Source: JAAUUJ01 sp964392245
Lineage (GTDB): Bacteria; Cyanobacteriota; Cyanobacteriia; Thermostichales; Thermostichaceae
Length of the DNA: 64,000 nt
Direction: 5' to 3'
Assembly (NCBI GenBank): GCA_964392245.1
Contig: CAYMOX010000008.1
Location: 46,760 to 110,759 of the forward strand
The position numbers were made by a program, and so were the translations under genes. The notes below the pieces were generated by a model. That model ran no database searches, had not been told where the DNA came from, and was given only the letters and a program-made list of their open reading frames with translations. Of the stretch, positions 30,701-39,700 are shown piece after piece. Within the stretch, counting starts at the first letter, position 1; each line of letters begins with the position of its first letter.

Positions 30701-32272
30701 ATGAAGGCTCAATTTCGAACTCTGCGTAGCTGGTTGGGAGTGATCCCGGTCAATGGCTGGATCCTGGCGCTGGGCTTGCTGGCCATTCTCCTGACGCTGG
30801 TGTTGGGTTCAGGGAGGATGTGGTTTTCTGACCGTTCCGACATTCATAATGCTGATGCCATGCAGGGGTTTATCGGCACACTGGCGGAGGTTCTCTCGGG
30901 GGTGCTGGGCTTTACCATTTCAGTCGTGGCCATTGTGGTGCAGCTGAGTGCCGATCGGTTTACCCCCAAAGTCACTGAACTGTTTTTGCGGGAGAGAACC
31001 AATTTTCTGGTGATCTTTTTTCTGATTATCACCACGCTGGTAGCAGTTTGGACCACGCTTGCCTTCAGCATTGTGAGTGAACCTTTACTGCTGGTGATCC
31101 TCAACCTCACCCTGGGGACGCTAGCATTTGTGATCCTCATCCCCTATTTCAATTTTGTTTTCAACTTCCTGCAGCCCGCTTCCATCATTCGCAAAATTGA
31201 GCAGCAGATCCGTCAGGCAGTGATCTCTTCGTTCTCCAGCACGGTGGTAGATACGGAGATCATTCCTGCCCATGAACAATGTTTATCAGCTCTGGATGAG
31301 ATCCGTGGTATTGCCATCAGTGCCATCCGTCAACGGGAAAGCCTGATCATGTTAAATGCCCTGGATAGCCTCAAAGGGTTTGCTCTTTTCTACAGTACAT
31401 GCAAGTCTAAACTGCCCCCTCTCTGGTTTTTACTCACTAAGCCCATTGCCTCTGATCCTGATTTTGCCTCTGTAGATATTCAAAAGCTGCAAGAAATTGA
31501 GGCGGCCCAAATCTGGCTAGAGTTAAAGATCCTGCGTCAGTATCAGTCCATTTTTACGGATTCTCTGAACCAGTTGCGTGAAGCCTGCTACATCATTGGT
31601 ATTAACACCCGAGAAATTGGCGAAAAGGCCCTGTATGCCAATAAGCTGGAAGTTGCTCAGCTAGCGATCAAGTTTTTTAACACCTATCTCCGAGCCGTGA
31701 TCAATACCCATGATATTCGTACTGGATACAATATTTTAAAGCAATACCGCTCGATGGCTGAAGCAGCAGTGATTACCCATCATGATTCAATTGCCCTGGA
31801 AATTGCGAACTATTTTCGCTACTATAGCCTTCTAGCTTATAAAGCCAATTTATTTTTTCTCTCAGAGACCTTTGCCTTTGATCTAGGTTTGCTGGCCCAG
31901 ATCTGTTGCCAAAATTGTTCATCCGTAAGCCTGGAAATCCTCTCAGTGTTTTTAAAGATTGATCAAGATCCTGAGAGTGAACAACAGGAATATACATTAC
32001 GCGGCATAAGAAAATCACAGGCAAAGTTAGCAGCCTATTATCTGAAAGTTGAGAACTACAATTCTGCCCACTTAATCTATGAAGACATGAAGGAAGAACC
32101 CCTTTCTCGACTCCACATGATCCACGAAGAACTGCGCACCACCCGCGAAGATTTCTGGGAGTTTACAGACCGGGGGGAGAATTTTTATTTTGTGGAGCCT
32201 GAGCTTCTCACCTATGTGGATCAGTTTTTTAGCTGGTTTGATAATCCATCTTTGATTCCCCTGCCCTCATGA
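30701..32272 (+). CDS. DUF2254-like membrane protein with large cytoplasmic domain
   Basis: A 523-residue protein with four membrane helices in the first ~155 residues. The second carries the LAEVLSGVLGFTISVVAIVVQLSADRFTP block, which resembles the GxxFSxxxVAxxLxSxQFxPR motif of DUF2254 proteins. About 360 mostly helical cytoplasmic residues follow without a recognised domain. DUF2254 proteins are predicted membrane channels or sensors of unknown function. ATG 30701 is preferred to an in-frame TTG at 30689. The stop overlaps the cobU start by 4 bases (ATGA), so the two are coupled. Confidence 0.65.
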   Translation: MKAQFRTLRSWLGVIPVNGWILALGLLAILLTLVLGSGRMWFSDRSDIHNADAMQGFIGTLAEVLSGVLGFTISVVAIVVQLSADRFTPKVTELFLRERTNFLVIFFLIITTLVAVWTTLAFSIVSEPLLLVILNLTLGTLAFVILIPYFNFVFNFLQPASIIRKIEQQIRQAVISSFSSTVVDTEIIPAHEQCLSALDEIRGIAISAIRQRESLIMLNALDSLKGFALFYSTCKSKLPPLWFLLTKPIASDPDFASVDIQKLQEIEAAQIWLELKILRQYQSIFTDSLNQLREACYIIGINTREIGEKALYANKLEVAQLAIKFFNTYLRAVINTHDIRTGYNILKQYRSMAEAAVITHHDSIALEIANYFRYYSLLAYKANLFFLSETFAFDLGLLAQICCQNCSSVSLEILSVFLKIDQDPESEQQEYTLRGIRKSQAKLAAYYLKVENYNSAHLIYEDMKEEPLSRLHMIHEELRTTREDFWEFTDRGENFYFVEPELLTYVDQFFSWFDNPSLIPLPS

Positions 32273-32814
32273 CCACCATTTTGATCACCGGACCGACGCG
32301 CTCAGGAAAAAGTCAGTTTGCAGAACAGCTGGCCCACCAGTCACAGCGTCCCGTCATCTACATTGCCACCTCTCCCCCCCCCGACGATCGTGAAGATCCA
32401 GAGTGGGCAACCCGCATTCACCAACACCGTCAGCGCCGTCCCGCGGAGTGGATCACCTGGGAAGAGCCGGATCAGCTGGCAGCAACCCTTCTGCGTTGTC
32501 CTTCTCCAGCCTGTATTCTGGTGGATTCCCTCGGATCCTGGGTGGCCAATCACCTGGACTGCTCTGCAGCCACCTGGCAGAATCGGATGGAAGAGTTGCA
32601 GGGATCTCTGTTCGTTCCTGATCGATTGCTGCTGTTGGTGGCAGAGGAGGTGGGGTGGGGTGTGATTCCAGCCTATGCCTCTGGACGTTTATTTCGAGAT
32701 CGGTTGGGGGAATTGGTCCAGCAGGTGGCGCAGCAGGCGGATCAAGTATTCCTGGTGGTGGCGGGTTATGCTCTAGACTTGAAAAAGTGGGGCCGACCCA
32801 TTACATCCGCATAG
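32269..32814 (+). CDS. cobU: Adenosylcobinamide kinase / adenosylcobinamide-phosphate guanylyltransferase
   Basis: A 181-residue bifunctional enzyme of cobalamin nucleotide-loop assembly (CobU/CobP). The P-loop GPTRSGKS is at residues 8-15. The RIHQHRQRRP segment supplies the guanylated His, and the ILVDSLGSWVANHL block and the late VAEEVGWGVIPAYASGRLFRDRLGELVQ block are diagnostic. It phosphorylates adenosylcobinamide and then transfers GMP. It is coupled by a 4-base overlap to the unrelated DUF2254-like gene. No cobalamin riboswitch is visible nearby. Confidence 0.93.
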   Translation: MTTILITGPTRSGKSQFAEQLAHQSQRPVIYIATSPPPDDREDPEWATRIHQHRQRRPAEWITWEEPDQLAATLLRCPSPACILVDSLGSWVANHLDCSAATWQNRMEELQGSLFVPDRLLLLVAEEVGWGVIPAYASGRLFRDRLGELVQQVAQQADQVFLVVAGYALDLKKWGRPITSA

Positions 32815-32968
32815 CGTAGAGCAGAGAAGACTTGGGTTCAGAAGTAAAATTAATCCTGAGTCTTAAGGCTCACAATGAAAACACATTCAATGTTTTTTTA
32901 TGGAAGGCCCTCTTGGGTGATGCACTTCATTTTTGAGTTGGCGCAATCCATAAAGGCAAGTCAACTCC

Positions 32969-34333
32969 ATGCTAAATGACAAAGAACAATCTCTGTTTAA
33001 CAAAGTGAGTCTGTGGACTGTTGGAGGGCTACTCGGAGGTTTGGGTGGTTCCGTAAGTGCAGTGTTGCTGACCCAGTTAATCAAGCAAATCCTCGATGTT
33101 GCCTTTGGGTTGGGTACCGTCTGGCTATTGCTGCTGCCACTGGTCGGCATAACCTTGGCGGTGCTAGTCCTGTTTGGGCTGGGTAAGGGCCAACCTGTGC
33201 AGATACTCGTTCCCCGCGACTTTACCCCCTCGGGTCGCTGGGGTTCTCTCTTTTCCTGGTACTCCTTTCCCCACGACATTGCCCGAGCGGATCTGACTGG
33301 TGACGTCGTGAACTCATCTGGATCAGAAGAAGGATTCCCCTGGAAATTGGCACCGTTGCGTGCCCTTGCCATCCTCTCCACTGTTGGGCTGGGTGCCCCG
33401 ATGGGCACTGAATCGCCAGCGGCCCATATCGGTGTTGCAACAGGGACATGGTTGGCTAGCACAAGTCCATCTCTGCGCCAACTGGTGCGGCCTATGGCAA
33501 TCGGAGGCGGTGCGGCAGGGGTGTCTGCCTTGATGGGGATCCCACTGGTGGGGAGTTTCTTTATGTTTGAGCTCAGTCAGCGACGCCAGGTTCCAATCAC
33601 CCCAGAGCGCATGGCCGCGATGTTAGCCGGGGGGGTGGTCGGATGGGGGATCAACACTGTCTTCAATCTCTCTTTGATCCGACTGGTCGTACCGAAGGTT
33701 CCCACAGCTGACCTCTGGGATACGGTGGGTGCCACTTTGTTGATCGGAGGGATTGCGGGCACGATTACAGCGCTCACTGGTGAGGCAATCTACTGGGCTC
33801 GAGGGTTGCGGATCAGGCCAGTGATTCGGCTCCTGAGCGGAGGCATCCTCATGCTATTTCTGGCAATGGTCATAGGACTGATTGCCACTCCAACAGCGGC
33901 TTTTGGTCCTGGGGGAACCGCCATTATCTGGTCCGAAACTGTTGAAACAACCCCCTACCACCTGTTGGCAGTGGCTCTGCTCCGGGCAGCCTCTACCACT
34001 GCTGCTGTTATAGCCGGGGGCTGTGGAGGCGTGTTTGTCCCTTTTCTGGCGATCGGCGACCTGAGTGGCCGGGTGTTTGCGACAGCATTTGGGATCCCGG
34101 CTGATCTAGCGGGTGCAGCGGGTGCAGCAGCCAGTATAGCTGGCGGTTATCGGCTACCCCTGACCGCCGTGGCAATGGTGCTGGGGGTGGGGGGTCCAGA
34201 AGAAGCCCAGCTAACCTGTCTTGCCACAGTGGTCGTCGCCACCATCTCTGGATTGGTAACTGCACGGGCAGCCAATCAACTCTCCTGTTCCCTGCAAACA
34301 CTGGGTCGCCAGAAGCCATCTTCAGAGACCTGA
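32969..34333 (+). CDS. Divergent ClC-type chloride channel/antiporter
   Basis: A 454-residue polytopic protein with the ClC architecture, in two inverted halves. The selectivity-filter segments are altered. Where most ClCs have GREGP, this has GTESP (preceded by LGAPM), keeping the gating Glu position; PLVGSFFMFEL aligns with the PLAG..F..EE helix, keeping one Glu; GGCGGVFVPFLAIG corresponds to the GG.FAP.L..G loop. It is likely a Cl-/H+ or other anion transporter. There is no CBS domain. A fluoride riboswitch consensus was sought upstream and not found. Confidence 0.8.
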   Translation: MLNDKEQSLFNKVSLWTVGGLLGGLGGSVSAVLLTQLIKQILDVAFGLGTVWLLLLPLVGITLAVLVLFGLGKGQPVQILVPRDFTPSGRWGSLFSWYSFPHDIARADLTGDVVNSSGSEEGFPWKLAPLRALAILSTVGLGAPMGTESPAAHIGVATGTWLASTSPSLRQLVRPMAIGGGAAGVSALMGIPLVGSFFMFELSQRRQVPITPERMAAMLAGGVVGWGINTVFNLSLIRLVVPKVPTADLWDTVGATLLIGGIAGTITALTGEAIYWARGLRIRPVIRLLSGGILMLFLAMVIGLIATPTAAFGPGGTAIIWSETVETTPYHLLAVALLRAASTTAAVIAGGCGGVFVPFLAIGDLSGRVFATAFGIPADLAGAAGAAASIAGGYRLPLTAVAMVLGVGGPEEAQLTCLATVVVATISGLVTARAANQLSCSLQTLGRQKPSSET

Positions 34334-34450
34334 GGAGATTTCTGGCAAAGCACCTACCTATGCCTCTAGGCAAACCCGCATCATTATCTGGAAAAAAGAG
34401 GCATCCCTGCAGTAGGTTAGTTAAACATCTTGTCATTGTCTCTTACCCCT

Positions 34451-36001
34451 ATGCAGTTTCATCTCGCCTCCGCCCCTGTCACCTCCTGGACCGGGGATTG
34501 TCTGATCCTGTTTTGCCAGTTTGCTCCCCGTGAGGAGATGAAAAACGGCAAATCTCTCTACAATCTTCCGGCAGAAATTGCGGAGGTGGATCAAAATCTT
34601 TGGGGCGGCGCTTTAGCTGAGCTGATTCAGGAACAGGAATTTCAAGCCAAGCTGAATATGACAGTCGCTACCCGTCTGGGGGCAGACATTCGGAAAGTGG
34701 TGCTGACGGGGATGGGATCTCCACAACAGGCTTCTCTCGATACGATTCGCCGTGCAACCGCCAATGGTCTGCGTCAGGCCCATGCCCTCAAGTGCAAACA
34801 GGTGGGGTTACTTCTCCCCGGTATGGACATGGATTTGGCAGCGATGATCCAGGCGTCGGTTGAGGGCGCCCTCTTGGTGGCTCATCAAGACAACCGATTT
34901 AAGTCCCAGAATGGCTCTGGCGAAAGCAGCACCTTTTCAGTGGAAGACGTAACCCTGATCCTGCCTGAAGGAGCGTCTGAGAATGCAGCCTATACCCGTG
35001 CGATTCAGCAGGCCCTGGAGATTGCCGCCGGAACCATCCTGGCTCGGGAGTTGGTGTCTGCCCCTGCCAATATTGTTACCCCAATCACCTTGGCCGAATC
35101 AGCACGAAAACTGGCAGAGGACTTTGGTCTGGCTGCCGAGATCCTAGATTATGAAGAGTGTGCCGCCCTGGGAATGGGAGCTTTTCTGGGTGTGGCTCAA
35201 GCTTCAGATTTCCCCCCCCAATTTATCCACCTCACCTACAAACCCGAGGGAGAGGCCGTGGCCAAACTGGCATTGGTGGGCAAGGGACTGACATTTGATT
35301 CTGGGGGTCTGAATATCAAGACTGATTCCCGCAGTATTGCCATGATGAAAACCGATATGGGCGGATCCGCTGCGGTGTTAGGAGCTGCAAGAGCTTTAGC
35401 CGCCCTGAAACCCCAGGTAGAGCTGCACTTCATCGTGGCTGCAACTGAAAACATGATCAGTGGTCGGGCCCTGCACCCCGGTGATATCCTCACCGCTTCC
35501 AACCGCAAAACCATTGAGATCAACAACACCGACGCCGAAGGTCGCTTAACCCTGGCGGATGCCCTGGTGTTTGCGGAAAAACTAGGGGTGGATGCCATTG
35601 TGGATCTGGCCACCCTCACGGGGGCTTGTGTTGTGGCTCTGGGAGATGATATGGCCGGTCTGTTTACCCCTGATGAAGATCTGGCAACGCAACTTCAGCA
35701 GGCAGCCAGCCAAACCGGAGAAAAATTCTGGCGCATGCCAATGGAGGAGTCCTATTTTGAGGGACTGAGTTCGGTGGTTGCCGACATGAAAAACACGGGG
35801 CCACGTCCGGGGGGTGCCATTACCGCAGCCCTTTTCCTCAAGCAGTTTGTAGAGAAAACCCCCTGGATGCACCTGGATATTGCTGGACCAGTCTGGACAG
35901 ATCGGGACTCCGGCTACACCAACAAAGGCGGTACGGGGTTTGCAGTTCGCACCATGGTGGCCTGGGTTCTAGACCGTCAGCAAGCTAAAGTCCCGGCTTA
36001 A
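34451..36001 (+). CDS. pepA: Leucyl aminopeptidase (M17)
   Basis: A 516-residue cytosolic M17 metallo-aminopeptidase. The C-terminal catalytic domain has GKGLTFDSGGLNIK near residue 277, a KTDMGG block, the diagnostic NTDAEGRLTLADAL near 358 and the closing HLDIAGP block. Together these hold two metal ions and the catalytic Lys/Arg. It releases N-terminal residues in protein turnover. ATG 34451 is chosen by comparison with the family; a TTG frame begins at 34430. An 8-base inverted repeat (ATGCCTCT...AGAGGCAT, ~34360-34405) lies upstream, role unknown. Confidence 0.95.
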   Translation: MQFHLASAPVTSWTGDCLILFCQFAPREEMKNGKSLYNLPAEIAEVDQNLWGGALAELIQEQEFQAKLNMTVATRLGADIRKVVLTGMGSPQQASLDTIRRATANGLRQAHALKCKQVGLLLPGMDMDLAAMIQASVEGALLVAHQDNRFKSQNGSGESSTFSVEDVTLILPEGASENAAYTRAIQQALEIAAGTILARELVSAPANIVTPITLAESARKLAEDFGLAAEILDYEECAALGMGAFLGVAQASDFPPQFIHLTYKPEGEAVAKLALVGKGLTFDSGGLNIKTDSRSIAMMKTDMGGSAAVLGAARALAALKPQVELHFIVAATENMISGRALHPGDILTASNRKTIEINNTDAEGRLTLADALVFAEKLGVDAIVDLATLTGACVVALGDDMAGLFTPDEDLATQLQQAASQTGEKFWRMPMEESYFEGLSSVVADMKNTGPRPGGAITAALFLKQFVEKTPWMHLDIAGPVWTDRDSGYTNKGGTGFAVRTMVAWVLDRQQAKVPA

Positions 36002-36023
36002 CGATCTGATCCAGAATGTTTGG

Positions 36024-36911
36024 TTAGGAGCAAGCGCTGGATTTAGCAATCTGATTCGCCGGAACCAGAGGATCCAGTGCAGGTTCATGCACGATCACAC
36101 AGGAGGAGGGGGAGACACCTGCAATCTCAACTTGATTGAATGCCACCTGTACGGTCCCTGAAAGAGCATCCGCAGAGTAAGTGGAGAAACCTGGGAAAAA
36201 CTCAATCGAAGATCGCACAAATCTGGCCAGGGCAAAGGTGGGATCGGAGCCAGGGATCAAGACAATTTCTCCAGGGATCGTAAAGCTGGTCGTGGCCAGT
36301 TGACTGGGAGAAATTTGGACCGAGATCTGTAACCGTCCGGCAGCCGTTTGACTGACAGCGGGTGATAGCTGAATGCTAGATCCAGTGGGTGATGGCGATG
36401 GCGAGGGTGAGGGGGACGGTGATGGTGAGGGTGATGGTGAGGGTGATGGAGACGGCGATGGCGATGGCGATGGTGAGGGGGATGGGCTAGGTCCGGGTTG
36501 AACACGGAATGTGCGGCTTACCGAACGGGATCCTGAATTGATCAGGACAACACCCACGGTCACCCCATTGGGAATAACCACCTCCAATTCGGTGTTACTG
36601 ATGATGTTGAATTGGGCCGTTGCCTCAACCCCGCTGGTGCGATCCCGAAAAATAACCTGATCAACTCCCGAGAATCCAAATCCACGGAATTCAACAGTTT
36701 CCCCAGCCTGTCCAGTGACAAAAAGAGGCTGGAAGACGACAGGACGGGGGGTGAGCTGGAGAGTGGTTTCTTCCTGGCTCTGCGCAATCTGAGGATCACT
36801 GGCAATGGAAGTGGGACCATCAGAACTGCAACCTGCCACCAGGATCAAACTGGTTACCAGGGCAAGGCTGGCCTTGAGGAAACATCCTTTCTTGTAATTC
36901 AAATCAACCAT
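36024..36911 (-). CDS. Lipoprotein with IPT/TIG-like domain and Ser-Pro repeat linker
   Basis: A 295-residue lipoprotein. GGAG before ATG 36911 fixes the start; a LVAGC lipobox ends the signal peptide. Residues ~60-135 resemble an IPT/TIG beta-sandwich (VFQPLFVTGQAGETVEFRG-type start, closing SRSVSRTFRV). A long run of alternating Pro-Ser dipeptides follows (coding region ~36388-36493). The C-terminal ~110 residues end in a CVIVHEPALDPLVPANQIA block that is repeated in the next gene. It is probably an outer-membrane or periplasmic surface protein. Function is unknown. Confidence 0.72.
   Translation of the reverse strand: MVDLNYKKGCFLKASLALVTSLILVAGCSSDGPTSIASDPQIAQSQEETTLQLTPRPVVFQPLFVTGQAGETVEFRGFGFSGVDQVIFRDRTSGVEATAQFNIISNTELEVVIPNGVTVGVVLINSGSRSVSRTFRVQPGPSPSPSPSPSPSPSPSPSPSPSPSPSPSPSPSPSPTGSSIQLSPAVSQTAAGRLQISVQISPSQLATTSFTIPGEIVLIPGSDPTFALARFVRSSIEFFPGFSTYSADALSGTVQVAFNQVEIAGVSPSSCVIVHEPALDPLVPANQIAKSSACS
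36385..36495. repeat. Minisatellite coding for (Ser-Pro)n linker
   Basis: Hexamer-type repeats of GGTGAT/GGCGAT/GGTGAG (plus strand) encode about 17 alternating Ser-Pro pairs on the minus strand within the lipoprotein gene. Such tracts are prone to length change by slippage, in multiples of six bases without frame loss. There are no spacers, so it is not CRISPR. Confidence 0.8.
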
Positions 36912-37044
36912 GAGGAACTCCATGCAGTGCCATTTCACCCCAAATCCTACATCCTCACCGCATAGATAGTGGCAGAAATCAGAAAAAGGTGATGTGGAAC
37001 ACTAATGGAATTCTTAACCTGATCCCTCCCTTAAGAAGAGTTTC

Positions 37045-37806
37045 CTAAAGACATCCTTCTGAAATTGCAATTTGATTGGCGGGAATTAACGGCTCAAGAC
37101 CAGGTTCATGGACAATCACACAGGTATCCAGAGGAACATTGGGGATCACTAATTGATCAAATCCCACCTCGACAATCGTGGAGTTGGGATCGGGGCTGTA
37201 GCTTGTAAATCCAGGGAAGATTTCGATGGGAAGTCGCAGAAAATTAGCAGGGACCGGAATGGGATCAGAATCTGGGGGAATGATTTCACCGTCAATCGTG
37301 ATCACAGGAGTGGTCAGCTGGGGGAAGGGAATTTGCACCGAGATTTGTAAGCCAAAGGCAGACTGCTGGGGAATCGAAGTTGTGAATTGGATCCCGGCAC
37401 TCACCTCTGAAGCAATGACTAATGAGCCAAAGGAACGGCCTGTAACCTGAACCACATCTCCCACCTCAATGGGGGTTGAAGGGAGTACGGTGGAGTTGAG
37501 GACGAAAACCCGAGTATCATCCACGATCCACAGTCCGGTGAAGCGACCAAAGCGGCTGCTAAAGGGTAGCCTTGCAACTTCTCCACTGATCTCCACTTGA
37601 TCCAGCTGGTTTGCAGGTGCTGTTTCAACGGCAACAAGGGCATCAGGGGTAGAACTGAGCAGACTGACATTATCTTCTGGGGCAAGTACAGCCTGTTGCT
37701 CGCTGTTTCCCACCGACACGCTGCTGGGGGTTGAGGAGGCACATGCACCCAGAGTCGTCACAGTGAAAGCAACGGTCACACACACCAGCCAGGATTGACC
37801 ATTCAC
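37045..37806 (-). CDS. Lipoprotein with OB-like domain, C-terminal paralogue of its neighbour
   Basis: A 253-residue lipoprotein starting at GTG 37806 (TGAGG upstream), with a TLGAC lipobox. Residues ~70-130 look like a small OB-type beta-barrel of the kind seen in DUF5666-like secreted proteins (VEISGEVARLPF, GLWIVDDTRVFVLN, DVVQVTGRSF). The C-terminal ~100 residues are clearly related to the neighbouring lipoprotein, including LQISVQI, the FLRLPIEIFPGFTSYS block and CVIVHEPGLEPLIPANQIA with a terminal Cys. The two genes thus share a C-terminal module but have different N-terminal domains. Function is unknown. Confidence 0.7.
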   Translation of the reverse strand: MNGQSWLVCVTVAFTVTTLGACASSTPSSVSVGNSEQQAVLAPEDNVSLLSSTPDALVAVETAPANQLDQVEISGEVARLPFSSRFGRFTGLWIVDDTRVFVLNSTVLPSTPIEVGDVVQVTGRSFGSLVIASEVSAGIQFTTSIPQQSAFGLQISVQIPFPQLTTPVITIDGEIIPPDSDPIPVPANFLRLPIEIFPGFTSYSPDPNSTIVEVGFDQLVIPNVPLDTCVIVHEPGLEPLIPANQIAISEGCL

Positions 37807-37877
37807 AATCGAACCTCAGGAATGTCCAGCCAAAGTTTGCAGGAAGTCGCTCCCGCCGTCAAGTCCAGGGGCTCAGG

Positions 37878-38651
37878 TTAAAGATAAGGCTGCAAGGCTT
37901 CACTCAATGCAGTCAGGAATTCCTGTTGCTGATCCAGAAGAAAGAAATGCCCTCCAGGGAATAAACGCGAATGAAAGCTGGCGCTGGTTTGCTGCTGCCA
38001 TGCCTGCAAATGCGCTACCGGAACTCGGGGATCAGATTGACTCCCAAACACAATGATGGGACAGGTTAACGGATCTTCCGGCAGGTATTCATAGGTTTCC
38101 AGCATTTCAAAGTCTGCCCGCAAACTAGGAAGGAGCAATTGCAGTAAATCAGCATCCTGCAGCACGGCCTCCGGTGTACCCCCGTAGTGCCTCAACATTT
38201 GAATCAGCTCTGGATCCGGCATCTGATGCAAAGGGGGATTGGGATTGGGCATCTGCGGAGCCCCCTGACCGGATACCACCAGCACCTGAGGTAACGGCAA
38301 TCCCTGTCGCCGCAGATCACGAATCAGTTCAAAACTGGCCAGGGCCCCTAAACTATGCCCGAAGAGAACAAAGGGCCGATCCAGATCAGGAACAAATTCC
38401 GAACTCAGGGCTGAAACCAGATCCGTCAGTCGAGTTAAACATGGTTCCTTCAGACGGTTGGCACGACCAGGGGGTTGCACAGCCCACAGATCAACCCCTG
38501 CAGGTAGACCATGTATCCAGTTGCGGTAGGCCAGGGCCCCTCCCCCAGCAAAGGGCAGACAAAAGAGACGGATCGAATCAACAGGGACTGTCGATGACCA
38601 GCGCATCAACCAGGGAGACGTGGGCAATGTTTTGTCTGGAATCAGGACCAC
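37878..38651 (-). CDS. Type II thioesterase (alpha/beta hydrolase)
   Basis: A 257-residue enzyme of the GrsT/RifR type II thioesterase family. It has the entry block RLFCLPFAGGGALAYRNW, nucleophile Ser in FGHSLGAL, Asp in a VFGSQSDPRVP segment and His in the LFPGGHFFLLDQQ block. Such enzymes free stalled acyl groups from peptide or polyketide synthase carrier proteins. No NRPS or PKS gene is in the window, so its partner must be elsewhere. GTG 38651 is used; ATG 38606 would shorten it by 15 residues. It is divergent from the Crp-type regulator. Confidence 0.88.
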   Translation of the reverse strand: MVLIPDKTLPTSPWLMRWSSTVPVDSIRLFCLPFAGGGALAYRNWIHGLPAGVDLWAVQPPGRANRLKEPCLTRLTDLVSALSSEFVPDLDRPFVLFGHSLGALASFELIRDLRRQGLPLPQVLVVSGQGAPQMPNPNPPLHQMPDPELIQMLRHYGGTPEAVLQDADLLQLLLPSLRADFEMLETYEYLPEDPLTCPIIVFGSQSDPRVPVAHLQAWQQQTSASFHSRLFPGGHFFLLDQQQEFLTALSEALQPYL

Positions 38652-38741
38652 CTTTCAGTTTAGGGGGATCCTGGATCAGGAAAAACCCTATGAGATGGGC
38701 AGCAAACTCGATAGACTAATTGGGTATGAGAGCTCTTGAAC

Positions 38742-39437
38742 ATGACTGAGGCCACTCTGTTAGCCCGCCTGTCCACATCTCCCTTCCTGAAAGGGGTATC
38801 CCCAGACTCGCTCCAGATGCTGGTGGCACAGGCCCCATCTCCTCAAACCTATCCTACTGGCCGAACATTATTGCTAGAGGATGCCGGAGGTAGTGTTGTT
38901 TATCTCCTCTTGTCGGGCTGGATTAAAATTCGTCGTTCTACACCCACGGCTCCCCTTACGTTAGCAGTCCTGGGAGCTCCCTGCTGGTTTGGGGAAATGG
39001 CAGTTCTGGAGCAGTCTCCCCGATCCAGTGATGTGGTTACGCTCACCGACATCGAAGTTCTCCCGATCCGGGCACCTGAATTCAAAGAACTCCTGATGCG
39101 GGAACCGATCCTCAGTTTTCGACTGGCACAAGCTCTAGCTCAGCGACTCCGCCAAACCAATCAACTGTTCTATCTCAGACATCAATCTGCGGCTGTTCGA
39201 CTTCTATTTGTTCTCGTCCAACTGGCCTCGATCTATGGAGAACCCTTACCCAAAGGGAAACAGATCTTTAATGTCTCCCACAGTGATCTCGCTGATCTGG
39301 CTAGCGTGACGGTAGAGGAAGCAACCACAATTCTGGAGCGATTGCAGCAGCAGAAAGCTGTGGTGATCAATGACATGTCCGGAAAACTGGAATTATTGCA
39401 ATACGAAAAGATGCTGCAGGCAACTCAGCTGATTTAA
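38742..39437 (+). CDS. Crp/Fnr-family transcription regulator
   Basis: A 231-residue regulator. The N-terminal cyclic-nucleotide-binding fold includes the phosphate-binding cassette FGEMAVLEQSPRSSD (Gly-Glu and Arg-Ser-Ser positions kept, so cAMP-type binding is possible). A long dimer helix and a C-terminal winged helix (FNVSHSDLADLASVTVEEATTILERL) follow. It lacks the Fnr cysteines. It is not NtcA, since the NtcA recognition helix is not present. Targets are unknown; the nearest candidate is the divergent thioesterase gene. ATG 38742 is chosen over TTG 38736. Confidence 0.88.
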   Translation: MTEATLLARLSTSPFLKGVSPDSLQMLVAQAPSPQTYPTGRTLLLEDAGGSVVYLLLSGWIKIRRSTPTAPLTLAVLGAPCWFGEMAVLEQSPRSSDVVTLTDIEVLPIRAPEFKELLMREPILSFRLAQALAQRLRQTNQLFYLRHQSAAVRLLFVLVQLASIYGEPLPKGKQIFNVSHSDLADLASVTVEEATTILERLQQQKAVVINDMSGKLELLQYEKMLQATQLI

Positions 39438-39700
39438 TCAATCCTGGGGTATGCTGGTTTGACCCTACTGGGATTTGTATCGGGTGAGAAAGGAAAAAAA
39501 AGGCTGTTTCAAACCGCAGTCGGGGTTTCCTTTGCTTATCTTCGATTCCAATCAACACCTCTGTAGACTAAGTTCTACAGCAACTCACCTAGCCCAGGCA
39601 GTGGCTCTGCATTTGTCGGATCTTGCCTAAGCGCTTTGACGGTTTACACCATCTTTTGAATTGCTGTATTTCTAATAACATCGACAAAATCGTCAAGACA

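Noticed and set aside
32815..32968. Fluoride riboswitch upstream of the ClC gene
   Set aside because: GGTGATG occurs at about 32915, but the pairing elements and the rest of the conserved core could not be found.
36385..36495. Short tandem repeats resembling a CRISPR or satellite element
   Set aside because: They are hexamer-type, protein-coding (Ser-Pro pairs) and lack spacers.
39490..39535. AAAGGAAA...TTTCCTTT as a terminator of the Crp-type gene
   Set aside because: The arms are over 30 bases apart, the stem is A/T-rich and there is no T-tract directly after it.
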